A DNA stretch of 64,000 nt from Ectobius pallidus (taxonomy: Eukaryota; Arthropoda; Insecta; Blattodea; Ectobiidae): contig CAXKWD010000003.1 in the NCBI GenBank assembly GCA_964059195.1, positions 20,318,606 to 20,382,605 on the forward strand, written 5' to 3'. Positions 42,101 through 54,900 of this stretch are shown here, piece after piece (the stretch's first letter is position 1; the number at the start of each line of letters is the position of its first letter). The notes beneath the pieces were generated by a model. That model saw only the letters and a program-made list of their open reading frames with translations. It was not told the DNA's origin and did no database searches. Made by a program: the position numbers and the translations under genes.

Positions 42101-44384
42101 GTCACATAAGTAGAACCGGCACACACATTTATGACGCTTTGCGTATACAACGTGCCCAAACATGTTCCCTGTTTATTTATTTCTGCTTTATCCAGATACC
42201 TTGAGCAGCTGTAAGAATGATTCTCCAACCACAGAGAGCCACAGGGAGAAATGAGGGAAAGAATGGACAGGGATGCATGTTAAATCCCGTGAGCAGAATT
42301 GGTGCAACAATTTGCCTTGCTCTGAATGCACGCAACTAGTGTGTTGGCTTTATCCTGGCTATTTTTCTTTCTCGTTAAGCTGGACAGTGCATTGTGCTCT
42401 TTCCCTCATGGCTCCACAGAAATTTGTTTTCATCACTTTGCATGGCATTCATATATATTCTGAAGGAATCTGGTGCTTCAGAGTCACACCACGAAATAAC
42501 ATGAGACATGCATCAACTTATCCCATAGTGGACATGACCATAGATTTTTGTTACTTCTTGGATTGCACTGATCTAATAACTACAAAGGGAAGTACAAAAA
42601 CCTTTATGCTTAATTCTTCACTGGAATTGTGACAGAGAAGCAATATGCTAAGAAAAGATTAGGTGCAACAAATTTGGTGCCTTCTACTTAAATGCCAAGA
42701 CATTCAGCCCCGAATTACTTATACAGATAGCAATACGATACTTAATATACAGATACTATAAGGAACTGATTGGATTGAACAGCCCTTGGTTTGTGCAACT
42801 GCAAGCATATGCAGGCACAATGCACAATACTTTCTGAATACTGCCATCAGGGTTGTCCAGCTTTGCACAATGCTATTGAGTCATTTGGGATTCCAGCTGC
42901 AATTTCTGGATTTTCCAATGTAATCAGGCAGCTAAATTTTTACACTGCCTTCTTATAGCACAACAACTCGTCATCAAAATTTTAAGCATTCAGTAAGATT
43001 AAGCATTTTCCAACTGAGGAAAATATGCACTTGTATGTTCTTACTTTGAAATTATGTCACATGTGCCCATAGAATGGAGACGGTCGAACTACAACTTCAA
43101 AATAACTGAATATACTTTCCTTGAAAAGCAACAAATTACATTGCAAAAAGATGTGTGAAAAAAATAGTACATTATGCAACAAGCCTATAATGGCATTTAT
43201 TAAGATGTTTATGTTTATGAAACAAACAAAGCAAGTTTCATAATTGTCATACGAGTATCTTAATTACCATTATAAGAAAGTTGCATACAACTGTTTTTGT
43301 TTGACCATAATTAGTCTAAATGTTAAATTTTGAGATTTAGATTCACTCAAACAAACACCCGCACTGTCTTTCGCATCAGCTTGTTGTAGATCTTGTCTTC
43401 TACTACAGATGGCAGTTCATGTCATGTCAAATCGAAGCTTCCTTTTGCTCATTTTCTTGAAACCAACGAATTTTGACAACATGAAATAAATTCATTTTAG
43501 TACGATATTAAAATTAACACAAACAGAATTTATTTTCTTTCTGTGTCTATTATGACACAGATTATTATGCAGTTTTCAGCTGCTACTCTCAAAGTCTCAA
43601 GATCGTTCAGTGTTCAATAATAATCTATACCACACCGATGTCATAATGAAGACCAGTTTCGAAATGATTATCATTATGACACTGTTACATCACATGTAAT
43701 AAGCATATTATAATATGGTTGAACAAAAAGCATATTAAAACAGACCATTTTGAAAAAGAAAAACATCACAGCATGTGGAGCAATCAAATTCTAAATAAAA
43801 AATCAATCTTGTTAATTTTCAATGAGTCTGCCTGAAGCATAAGGAGACAAGACAAAATCCTCAAGCCAACGATAAACAACCAAGTCTACTGTATTAACAG
43901 AAACACGTATTTAGTTCAGGGGATTTACAAAAATTACAATTGACTTGATTGCAGTTGGAGATACCAATATAGAAAAATGGTAATATACAAACAGGATTGG
44001 TTGTCTCAAGAAACACTGAAGGTGAGAAGTAGCTGAACCTCGGATAACATTACTTCACCAAGACACAATATGCATATGAGCCCCTTGGATGAGGTCTCCT
44101 AAGATTTGCATTGGGCAGTTTTTAAAGTAACAGATTAATTCCATCAATGCCATTGTACTTTCATCAGGATGTTTGTAAACTCACCGGTGTTTGTGTGATG
44201 AAAGTCATTGACTGCAATCAGACTTCATTGCCAAAAATTACCAAATTTGCAGAACAACATGGTAACAGCACCGCTGGACAAGAATTTACTGCGTTTGAGT
44301 GTAATATGCTTAAGTGTTTCTCGTATATTTATGCAACTGCTGACTATCGATTGTCATATGTACAACACAATAGATACATATATA
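39139..44384. other. No exon recognised between the 39-kb MITE and the 44-kb element
   Basis: A possible long JMJD6 3' UTR or intergenic DNA. 39630-39710 on the minus strand has a short frame (MFSADYLEVSAKFGV...) with no supporting splice sites. 40800-40920 holds GCCGAAAGCTTGG and AAGCCTCAAGTCACACAT words typical of retroelement 3' ends. The 119-codon frame at 42273 shows no family likeness. Confidence 0.4.
43175..43272 (-). repeat. Dispersed repeat, copy 2
   Basis: Reverse complement of 387-502, with shared GCAACAAGCCTATAATGGCA and ACGAGTATCTTAATTACC. Confidence 0.6.
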
Positions 44385-45004
44385 CAGTAAAACCCCCTTT
44401 TTACATTCCTGTCATTTACATTTTCCTGCCTTTTACATCATTTTCTGCTGGACCCATCTTTTATCCTATTCCGATAATACATAGTGTTCCTGTCATTAAC
44501 AACTTTCAAACAGTTGCATTTCCTGCCATTTACACATTTTCTTCATTGGCAACATTGGTTTTCGACGAAGAACTGCTTTCCCTTAACAAAATTTTGTGCT
44601 ATGTTGCCAACTCTCTTAGACGCAGTGTCAGTTTTTATTTGTGTTAGTCCAGGTGAAGTTAGTTTTCTTCTGTGCGGGTGCAATTTACTGCTTTTTAATG
44701 TATTGTAGTTATTCAAATAGCATAATTCATCGTAATTTGAATCATTGCCAGTGTTTTTGTTTTGCATGATCTTTGGTGGTATCATGAAGTTGAAATAAAA
44801 CAATAGAAAATGCATTTCTTTGTAATGTGCAACATATTTTGTATAGATAATGTAAGTGTACATAGGTATCTATATTTATTTTCAAGTATTAAATTTTGCA
44901 ATATATATAATTACAGCTATTACACTTCCTGCAATTTACACTTTCCTGCCATTTACACTTTTTTGAATCAGTCCCTTGAAAAGTGTAAAAAGGGGGTTTT
45001 ACTG
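44385..45004. mobile_element. pogo-like MITE (CAGTAAAACCCCC ends)
   Basis: Ends CAGTAAAACCCCCTTTTTAC and GTAAAAAGGGGGTTTTACTG are perfect inverted repeats between TA duplications. CAGT-type ends with a TA target fit pogo/Tigger of the Tc1/mariner superfamily. Near both ends, CTGCCATTTACA-type words repeat. A 166-codon frame over the left half is a by-product of these repeats. Confidence 0.88.
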
Positions 45005-45928
45005 TATATAAATTAATTGCGGCCCCTATATTGATAGTACACCATCGTTTGTTAGCTGGCACAGCTATTAATACATGTCTTTTTCACTAAAATTTTATCC
45101 TCGCATAAAGGATGCACCCTAATTTTTTGCTACAAAAATCTGGGAAAACAGTGTGCCTATTACATGTTTAAATACGGTAGATATTGGAGGAGTCAGAAAG
45201 ACAAACAGTAGTTGCGAAATTGGGAATGAGATCATTTTGTGGCCTAAAAAATGAAAACTGTCTGCAATGAGTAATGCAGTTAGAGTGGGTGGAATGTCAC
45301 CTAAATGTCAGATCTATGTTTCTGTGTTATAAAACAGAGACTTCATGGTTACCAGTACACCGCACATTATTTTGTATTTTCAAGACCCAACGCAAATGCA
45401 AGAGACTCCCAAATTTTGGAATATAAATGCGGTAAAATAAGGGGTCTTATTTTCGAGTAAATATGTCAATCTACTGACACAGATGCTTACTTAACATTCA
45501 TTTAATATGATTATCCGCATTATCATTATTTCAGTCTAAACAACCAGAGAGTCTGTTACTACTTCAAACTTAGTTTCATAAGGTTAATTATCTATATGTA
45601 AAATTGGTCCAATTTATAGGGTACCACATCTTTCCACTACCCGTTAGTATACTTGGGGAGTTATAGAACATACTTATATCAAAGTATAAATTATTACAAA
45701 AATATACATATTATATAAAAATTCTGTCCTTTTCAACTTTTAAGGAGAGTGGACAATATCGTGAGCATGATATAGAAAGTTATTTTTTTTAAGTAGTTTC
45801 CTTCCTTTTGTAAGCCAGAAAACTTTTGTGACTAGAATCGTAATGCCGTTTGAATTGCAGAAAATGGTGCATGTTCCCACATTATACTGCAGATATATTA
45901 TATATGAGCCACATATTTAACAAAAATA
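45005..45928 (-). other. Likely start of the JMJD6 3' UTR
   Basis: Lies downstream of the JMJD6 stop. ATTAAA on the minus strand (45500-45505) is one candidate polyadenylation signal; it could not be chosen with confidence over others further away. Confidence 0.35.
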
Positions 45929-45965
45929 CTATGTGAGGTTCTTTGGTGAATGGGTCAACTTCCTC
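45929..45965 (-). CDS. JMJD6: JMJD6 exon 8 (last coding exon)
   Basis: Acceptor TTTTTATTTTGCAG precedes 45965. The exon completes the Arg codon begun in exon 7 and adds [11 protein letters not shown] and TAG. The basic start joins exon 7's HKKKK to form a nuclear-signal-like run. The C-terminus is poorly conserved in the family, so this assignment rests on the acceptor, phase and NLS continuity. Confidence 0.7.
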
Positions 45966-48900
45966 CTGCAAAATAAAAACAAAATATTAATTTGTTTTAA
46001 TTGAAACACTAAGCACATTTCAGTACTTCAAGTATGATAGCAAAAAATTTCTAAGCTTTGTGTTAGTAACACAATGTATAGTGAACAAACAAGGAACTTT
46101 CGGTCTGGGAAAGGATTATTTTTCAAGTAGGGGAACCAACTGATGGAAGTTCGATATACCGAGCAATGAGGACCTCATCTCAAAGTTTGTAACACGTCTG
46201 CAGGAGGGTGCCAAGGCAGTTGAAGTATAGCTGTTGACAATGGTAGCAAATGCGCCGAAACTAGTACACTTAAACTACACTAAAGTGAAGTTTTTGTGTC
46301 AAATTCAACTCTTATATAATTGTTGTTATATAACTTCACTGTGTTAACTTCCAATGCAATTTAATATTGTAGTTATGATATTAATTAAAATCAAAATCTA
46401 AATAAATAAAATCAGGTAAACTGATGTAACAAAGTGCCAGACTGCTTTTGTTTAATCAGTGATAATTGCAATTATCATATGCAGAAAATAAATTATTCTT
46501 TTAATTGATTTCCGAGTTATGCTCCAGATTGATTCATTAAGCAGGGCTTATGGAAGGACAAAGGTCTAGTTTGATAAGAATATGTGAAGGAATATGTGAG
46601 TAGTGTTATTTGTCGAAGCTATCTGTATTCCAACTTCTGAAGCCAACTTTGTCTCATTTTCCTTTCATTATAGCTTTGACACTGTTATACTATACTGTGA
46701 TGCTACTACAAAGCATCATGCTATATTGAGCCGATATTGTACAAAATGTTGAAATTCACATTAGAGGAGTCCAGTGTTCAAATAATACATGCACCCCAGT
46801 TTTTCGTTTGCAATTTTTTTTTTAAATATGCAGGTAGTATTCGAGTATATACGGAATATTGTATTCATTGTATAGAGATTCAATATCAAGAAGTTAAGGA
46901 AATTAAGATATTTTCTCTGTGGCTAGTTTGTGTTTTTAGTGATTTCTATTTAAATTTATAAAGGAAAATAATCATCGCTGTGGTCCCACTCATAGCACCA
47001 CTATGGACAAGCGTATTTCACCATAAAATGGATCTACTAAATAAAATGCAAATGTGGGAATTTTCTATGCAATGGCAAAGGAACTTACATCAAGCATTGC
47101 TATCGACAGAGCTTCAACAGCATGGGCTATGTGCCAGAAATGGGGATGTTAACAATAATCCTAGGATGTTAATGCCTGGAATTGAATTTTTGAACCAAAT
47201 GATTACATTCTAAGTAGCTACAAAGGAAAATATTTGTGACCCATTCCTCTCACTGAAGCAAAAACCACTGGAATTATCAATGATAACCATTATCAACAAA
47301 TTTATGTTTATCTAACAAAATCTGATTACTACTTGGTGTTTTATTCAATTCAGACAATTATGAGTGCAGTTTGAGCCCATAAAGGAAGACAGCTCACTGG
47401 AAAAGTATCAAGCTCACAAATACACAACCATTCACTGCAGAAAGTATAACATCCCTTTAAACCCACCAGCCAGTGTAGGAAGCGAGATGGTATGTTACAT
47501 ACCAACACTGGTTTCAAAGGCCCAATGGCATAGTGTTGTAAAACTGGGTAATTGTATAAGAGAATATTGCAATTGGGCAATGAGCCTGTTACATTCTCAA
47601 CAAAATAAATAATAAATAAGTAACTAATAAATAATAAATAAATGCCAGCACTGGTTTCAATATTCAAATAGCATATTGCCCTGAAAAACAGTGGATCTTA
47701 AATTCATAAGATTCCTTTATGGCAGAGAGTAGGCCCTATCCTACCATCTGTTTGCATCAAAATATAATTACTTCTCATGATCATTCATCCATAGGTACAC
47801 TTTTACTGGTAGCCACTGCCAGTAGAGAAGTCTACAACCAGTAACTTGTGATGGCCTTTTTACCATCTTAATGACTATGCCCCTAAACAGGGCCGTAGCT
47901 AGGTGGTGGCGAGATGGGCCCCCGCCAAGGGCGCAGGTACAGAGAAGGCGCAAAATTAACCATGAAAAATCCCGCCTTTTTTAGACTGATTCAATTTATC
48001 AAGCAATAAAAATTCCACGTTAATGGAAGAAATCTTTCAGGTTATTAAAAATTACTGCATGTGAACTATCTGTAGTATTATGCCGATTGTCTACAAACAA
48101 AAAGCAGTCATGCAACGTTCTTTAATTAACACTTTTTTTATTGACAAGAGCATAACATAAATCATGAACAATAAAAATTAAAATGTATGTTATTATTGAG
48201 ATGAAAGTGGTTCGACTATTCGAAAAAAAATACTTTTACCTATATTAATGTGTTAAACATTTTAGTAGGCCTCAGGCCTATTATGTAATTTACTTTTGAT
48301 ACTAGATTTTATTATTTAATTCTTTTTTAAGTAGTTCAATCGTCTGAAAATAGGGTTTTAGTACCTTGGAAGTTCAACAGTTAGTTCATTTTCAAATTGA
48401 GGTTTAGGTTTTCTTTGATAATAACAGTGTTTTTATATTAAAATAATAAACAATTTTACAGAAATTTCAAAAAAATTGTCCAGACCCCCCCAGTATTGGA
48501 AGGCGCAGATTTGTCAAACTCGCCAAGGGTGCTACGGCCCTGCCCCTATATTCTTGTTTTAAACATATTTCTAAGTAACAAAATATTGTAACCTTTATAT
48601 TGATTAAATAGGTTTTAGATACTTTTAAATATCTTCATTGAAATAAAGTTCTGTCAATCGACAGCACAAGATGTTTGTGACTTTTGCGCTCCTGTGGCAA
48701 TCATCTATAAAGTAGGGTTTGTTACTCATGGAGGAAGTTTAATAGAAACACTGCCCAGTATATAGAACAATTTCCTGCATATTGCATAATATGATGTAAG
48801 GGAGAGGGGGTATGGTGTTTTCAAACTGAGGTACGACAGGGAAAAATCTTGGGATAACATACCACCTCTGGTTTTTTCCCATTTCATTGCTGCTGGCACT

Positions 48901-51900
48901 GTGTAAATCGGCCTGGAAGTGTTAAACACATACCTCTTTTTCTTCTTATGTGCGGTGAGAGACTCCTGTCCACTGTCATCATCACCACTGGAAGACGAAC
49001 AAGAAGAGTCATCTGAATCACTTGAACTGGAAGTGGAACCACTTGAGCTATCTGATGCCACACCAGTCCCTGTGTTCAAGTCAACAGAGTCGGCCACAGC
49101 TGCTAAAGTTGGTTCCTTCTCCTGCAAAATAGATAACATTTACATATTGAGACAGAAATTAAATAAAAGTATACACATTCTAAAACAGACTGCACAAGTT
49201 ATGGATAAAGACATTCTCAAACAATTATATTTCACATTCATTCACTCCCATTTAAATTATGGTGTTATTTTGTGGGGTTCGACTGCCAAATTAAAAATAC
49301 TAAGATTATTTAGACTTCAAAAAAAGCACTTAAGAGTTATAGAGAAAATATCACAGACAAAATCTTTCAAAATTATACTTAAAAATAAATAAATAAATAC
49401 ACTGCCCTGCTTATATATCCATGAAAATAATAAATTTGCAATGACAAATAATAAAGAGGATAAAAATCAAAACATGCATCATCAATATACTAGAAATAAT
49501 AAAAAACTTTTAAAGAAATCGTTCAGAGGTTCTTTAGGAAACAAGGGTACAGAAATTCATGCAAACGACTTATACAATCACTTATTTGATAAACAGAAAA
49601 ATATAACAAATATTAATTGAAACTAAGAAGAATAAAGTATTTTCTCGTAGAAAATGCCTTTTACGCAATAGATGAATTTTCAAAAAGTATAAAATACAGA
49701 GAGGTTTAAATTATAAGCCATGTACAGGTAGGGGAAAAAAGCAGACCTACTAAAATATCGACAACTTAGATATTTTAGTAGGTCTGCTTTTTTTCCCCTA
49801 TCTGTACATTCAGTAAATTATACTAATTTATTCATTTTTAATATAAGTGTATAACCCAGAAATTGAGTAGTTAATGTTTGTACCTAAGTGTAATTAATTT
49901 TTGTTTAGTTCGATGCATAAACTTGATGAAGCCTTGTAAACCTTTTACAATTGGCTAATAAATCTACAAACCATTATAAGTAAAATTTCATTATTTCCAG
50001 TATAGTTTTCAAAGTCTCACTGCAAAAATTTACTTCAAAACCTGTGAACTTTTATAATGTAAATTTGGAAACTACACCATTTCAACCTCAATTTCGGAAA
50101 AAGTAATTTCAATTTCGGAAAAAGTAATTTAAAATTCGGAAAAAGTAATTTCAATTTCGGAAAAAGTAATCTCAATTTCGGAAAAAGTAACTTCAATTTC
50201 GGAAATACGAGGGCTATTTTTTAAAACATCCGATGGGGCATAAAATGAAAACTACAGTGAAAATCAAAACTGTTTTATTTGGAACATTTAGGTACACATT
50301 CTAGCTACTTCTCTTCATAATCTCGCTGCGATTGAGTCATTTGTCCTAGCGTGGTACCAACTTTACTATACCCTCTTCATAGCCCTCGTATTTCCGAAAT
50401 TGAAGTTACTTTTTCCGAAATTGAAATTACCTTTTCCGAAATTGAATTTACTTTTTCCGAAATTGGAATTACTTTTTCCGAAATTAAAATTACTTTTTCC
50501 GAAATTGAGGTTGAAAAGGTGTAGAAAAGACTTCTACTACATCAGAATATAAAGAACAAGTAGCTACAGTCTGTTTTCCTTAGTAAAAAGTACATATCCT
50601 TCTGCACGTTGTCTAGAACCACCCACTGATTACGATTGGTTGCCACATGAAATGCAGTTCAGTTAGCATTTTCGAATATGAACAGCATGATAATACAACA
50701 ATCACTACAATAATAAAATTTGGTTATAAGGGATGGGAAGTTAGGAAAATTAAAGCCAGAAAAATAATGCATATAATGTATTAGTAATACATCTGAATTA
50801 GAAGCTGGTATGTCGGAGTTCTTATTTTCAATAGTTTAACATTTTATGCTTTACAACCATATTTGAACAAGGCATACAAGGAACTTTGATCGACAAGTTC
50901 ATTCACCCGCTGCTAGAGGACCAGTCGGAATCAGCTGATGATGGTGGGAACACCCATTGAAATTATCATCCTGGGTAAATATACCTTTTAGTGAAGTTTA
51001 GTGTGTATATTTCCGATCTCAATCTTGCTACAGATATCAACACTTCACTGTAGATTTCCATCTAATATTAATATTAATAGTCTATTAGTCTTTTATTTCT
51101 ACTTTTATATTATAATATTTTTAGATGAAGAATTTATATGTCAGTAGCAGTAAAAGATAAGATAAGATAAGATAAGTTAAAGACAGGGTGATGATGGGGA
51201 ACCTATCAAAACGTATGTTCTAATTTGGTAAGTTTTTACTTACAACAAGTATGTGAAGTAGGATGTTCTAAAGTTTAATATATAAGGTTGAAGATAATGG
51301 TTTGTTGCCAGTTTTCATAGTCATTCTAGACAATATCCTTTAAAAAACTGTTAGGATTTTTTATTAAATCTCTATTTAGAGATGATACACATTTTACTGC
51401 CATGAAACATGTGCTTTTCAGAATATTTTCAATATTTTATAATACTTCATCCATCACTAGATAGTTAACAATCAATCATATACATGACCATCTCAATTTG
51501 CATAAATTAAAAATTCACATAGTAGAATGTGCTAAACATCTGAGACCCCACTGTCATAAACTTTTAAATTTTATGTGGACTGACCGTGCAGCGAGTATAG
51601 TAAAGAAAATGTTTTTGTCTACCATGAATAATGATAGATAATACGGAATGTTTGATGTCTGAAGGCTGGATAACTGACTCTATGTTACAAATACAGAGAA
51701 GGGATTAAATACCTTGAGAACCCTGTATAGTTTCCGAGATAGTTTGGGTCGCCCTCGCACAGTCTTGTGCCATACCACTGGGAAGTTAGTGCGGCTGCAG
51801 AAATTCTGGGTCACAGCAATAGTGAGATCTAGATTCAGCACAACATGCCACCAACCACCTGGCACAAATACAGTCTCACCAGGCTTTTGTAGGATTTCCA

Positions 51901-54900
51901 GCTGAGACAAAAAATAAATTTAACACAGCATAAGTAATGAAATCATTTTCCAACTAAATACAAGGCTTAACTGATCTCATTTGTATTAAATGGAGGAAAA
52001 ACTAACTTCCTACGTTGTGGGTTGGATCAATTTTGCCTCGTATTAGCTACAGTAAAACTTCATGCCAATCACCTGCTGGCCGACTCTCTTGATGCAAGAA
52101 TTCAGTACAGTGGAACCTCAGTAATCCGAACCCCATTAATCCAAAATTTTGGATAATACAAAGAATTTTTTTAATGAAGGGAAAATAACAATTACGAGTC
52201 AGAAACAAAGTTAATGTTTATTAATGAACACTATTATAAGCGGGAATCACAGTGAAGCTATCAAATAATCCAATCAACTAAAATGATGCACTCAACTTCA
52301 CTATTTTACTTACACATTACACGTTTCACAAGCATCTAGCTTGCGTCTGTTGGTCCCTAGATGTCACTGTAGGCCAGATCATTTTGGAGATAAGGTCGTT
52401 GAACTTTGGGATGTCGAAATTTACTAAATTATGGACCTCATCTGAGGATGCAAGCTAGATGCTTGCGAAACGTGTAACGTGTAAGTACACTTAAAATAGT
52501 GAAGTTGAGTGCATCATTTTAGTTGTTTGGATTAATGTTTATTCCTAACTTAAAAAATACCAAATGAATTGGTATTTACGGCTCCACTATGTCGTGCGAA
52601 TTGCTACTAACTTTTTCTATACTCTTCCACAAAGCAACAAAAGTCAATACTCTACTGCATTTGGTATATCAAGAGTTTTTTTACAGAATTTCCCAGATAA
52701 TCCAAATTTACCAAAATCTGAACAGAGGTCAGCCACAATTAGTTCGGATTCTCATAGTTCCACTGTACCACAAAACATCCCAGCAGCTAGTTGCTTCTGA
52801 CAATGTATTCAAACGTGTGCGTATCTGTTGTTTGTGTATTTGGAAATGAAGTACACAAATTTATTTAGTGGAATGTTACTTGAAACAAAATAGAGAGAGA
52901 AATACTTTATTCAAGTCATCTGCCTGGCAATCCAGGTGACCATACAGATCCAGAACAAACAAAGAAAAAGAATCATACATTACATAGTAACATGAACTGA
53001 ATTGAAACGGAACATAAGAACTCTATTATAGAAGAAGTCTTGGGAGAATTGCTCAAAAATACACTGACTGTAGCATTCCTAAAAAAATCTTGCATTTTCA
53101 AGTTAATGAAAAAATGGCACAGGCTCAGTTTGTGATATAAAGATGAAGCAGAAAATACAAGTTTTTACTTAAGATAAACTTGGGGATATTCGGGCACGGT
53201 TAGAAGTAATTATTATTTGCCAGCAGTAACAAAACAAGCCTCCTGCACGACGACATGCAGGAAAATGTGTCAGGGTTATGCTTTAACAAAATTTTCTCAT
53301 TAAACGAGATATCGGTAGTATAATAATTTGTATTACAATAATCTGTTACTTATTTAATTACACTAAAATGCCAAATAATGTTTCTTGAAAACTGTAAGCT
53401 GAGGAAGATTACCGATCACAATGGCGGTCAAAATAATATGTTCTTGGATAAACCAAGAAGGTGGAATGTAAAAACAGACTCTCTGCTATCTTTCCATTTC
53501 TAGTATCACTTCACTGTATATAAAAATTTTCCTTTAAATATTGTGATATCCGATACTGTTAAGTGTACCAAGAAAAGAATAATCGTAACATAATGTGCCT
53601 CTGTACTTACAGGTTTGCAGTTCTCTGGCCAGGAAGGAAGCTTGGTGCGAGGATAAATGACTCTGAACCACGTAATGGCCTCATCGCGCTGTTTCCCACC
53701 ATCTGCAGAAGTCACTTTCAGCAACTCCTTAGGAGTGTGGGTAGGAAATAAGCACCATCTGAAATGTTTTTGAGAAAATTAAACAAACAAACTTTAACTA
53801 CAGCAACAAAAATTCCCTGAAGATTTCATAGTCATTGAACTACCATTGTTCTCAGTCGTTAATTTAGCAGAGCAATTTTTCTAGGAGTCTCAATTTTATG
53901 AATACGAGCTTCTACATGGACTAATGTTACAGTTCCAAACTTCTATCAGTTATTTATTCACCAAAGATTCACAATAAATACAATTTGAGGTCTGGATTTT
54001 CTCAAAATAAATTCTGAATTTCAAGTATTATTACTTTAGTAATGGCAGAAAGGCCAAATAAATAAATAAAATATTAATGCAAGGGGCAGTATAAGGACAC
54101 TAACAATCTCAGTTAAGCAGAGGATTTGCCGCATACACCTATGTATAACTACACTTATGCTTTAACACTTAGGTGACCATGTCCATTTTTTGTTTAAAAG
54201 TACTGATTTTGTCCAGATTTATGAAAATAACCTACCTTAACAGTAATAAAACTGTAGTTCTTCAGTTCAATAAACTGACTATATGATGAATGCACTGTAA
54301 GATAAATTTCCTATGAGAAGAAAGTGGACATAACTAAGGGATATTCAACAACGAATTACACCCCAGCCCACAACATGCATTTCTAAAGACAATGAATTCT
54401 GGGAAATAAAGCGCGTGTTTCAGTCAATTGGTCAAGCCAGTTGACCTAAGGTATCAATACATGTCCCGATTTTTATTCATAAAAATATGGTCATACACAT
54501 ACACATTTCTCACTCAAGTAAACACAGAACAACTCTGAACCTGAGGTGGAGCAGGCAGAAGCACGTGACGAGTGATAAGCGAATGAGGTTGTTGCGGTGT
54601 TGTACAGTTAACGAACCGCGCTGCCTCGCTAAAGATACATACTTCACTTATTATTTTTGTGCACTCAAAGTCTATTACATATAGGTCTTTTCAGAAATCA
54701 CCATTGGAAAGCTGTATTTATTTCGAAGCCGACTGTCCAAATCCTATATCTGTACGACGCTCCATTGAGGAGAAAACAGCTTATTTAAAAACAATGAAAT
54801 ACCTTAAAACAGCGTTTCTCAACCTTTTTGAACCAGAGGACCTCTAAAATGTCAAAAAAATTTTACAGCCCATTTATATAAGAAGGCCTATATTCTTAAT

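Noticed and set aside
42273..42632. 119-codon plus-strand frame
   Set aside because: No recognisable domain, signal or splice context; length is possible by chance in 64 kb.
44147..44647. 166-codon plus-strand frame
   Set aside because: Runs from unique sequence into the pogo-like MITE at 44385; the open part comes from ATTTACA-type repeats.
51714..51905. Plus-strand frame overlapping JMJD6 exon 6, and similar ones over exons 4, 5 and 7
   Set aside because: Antisense shadows of conserved JMJD6 exons.
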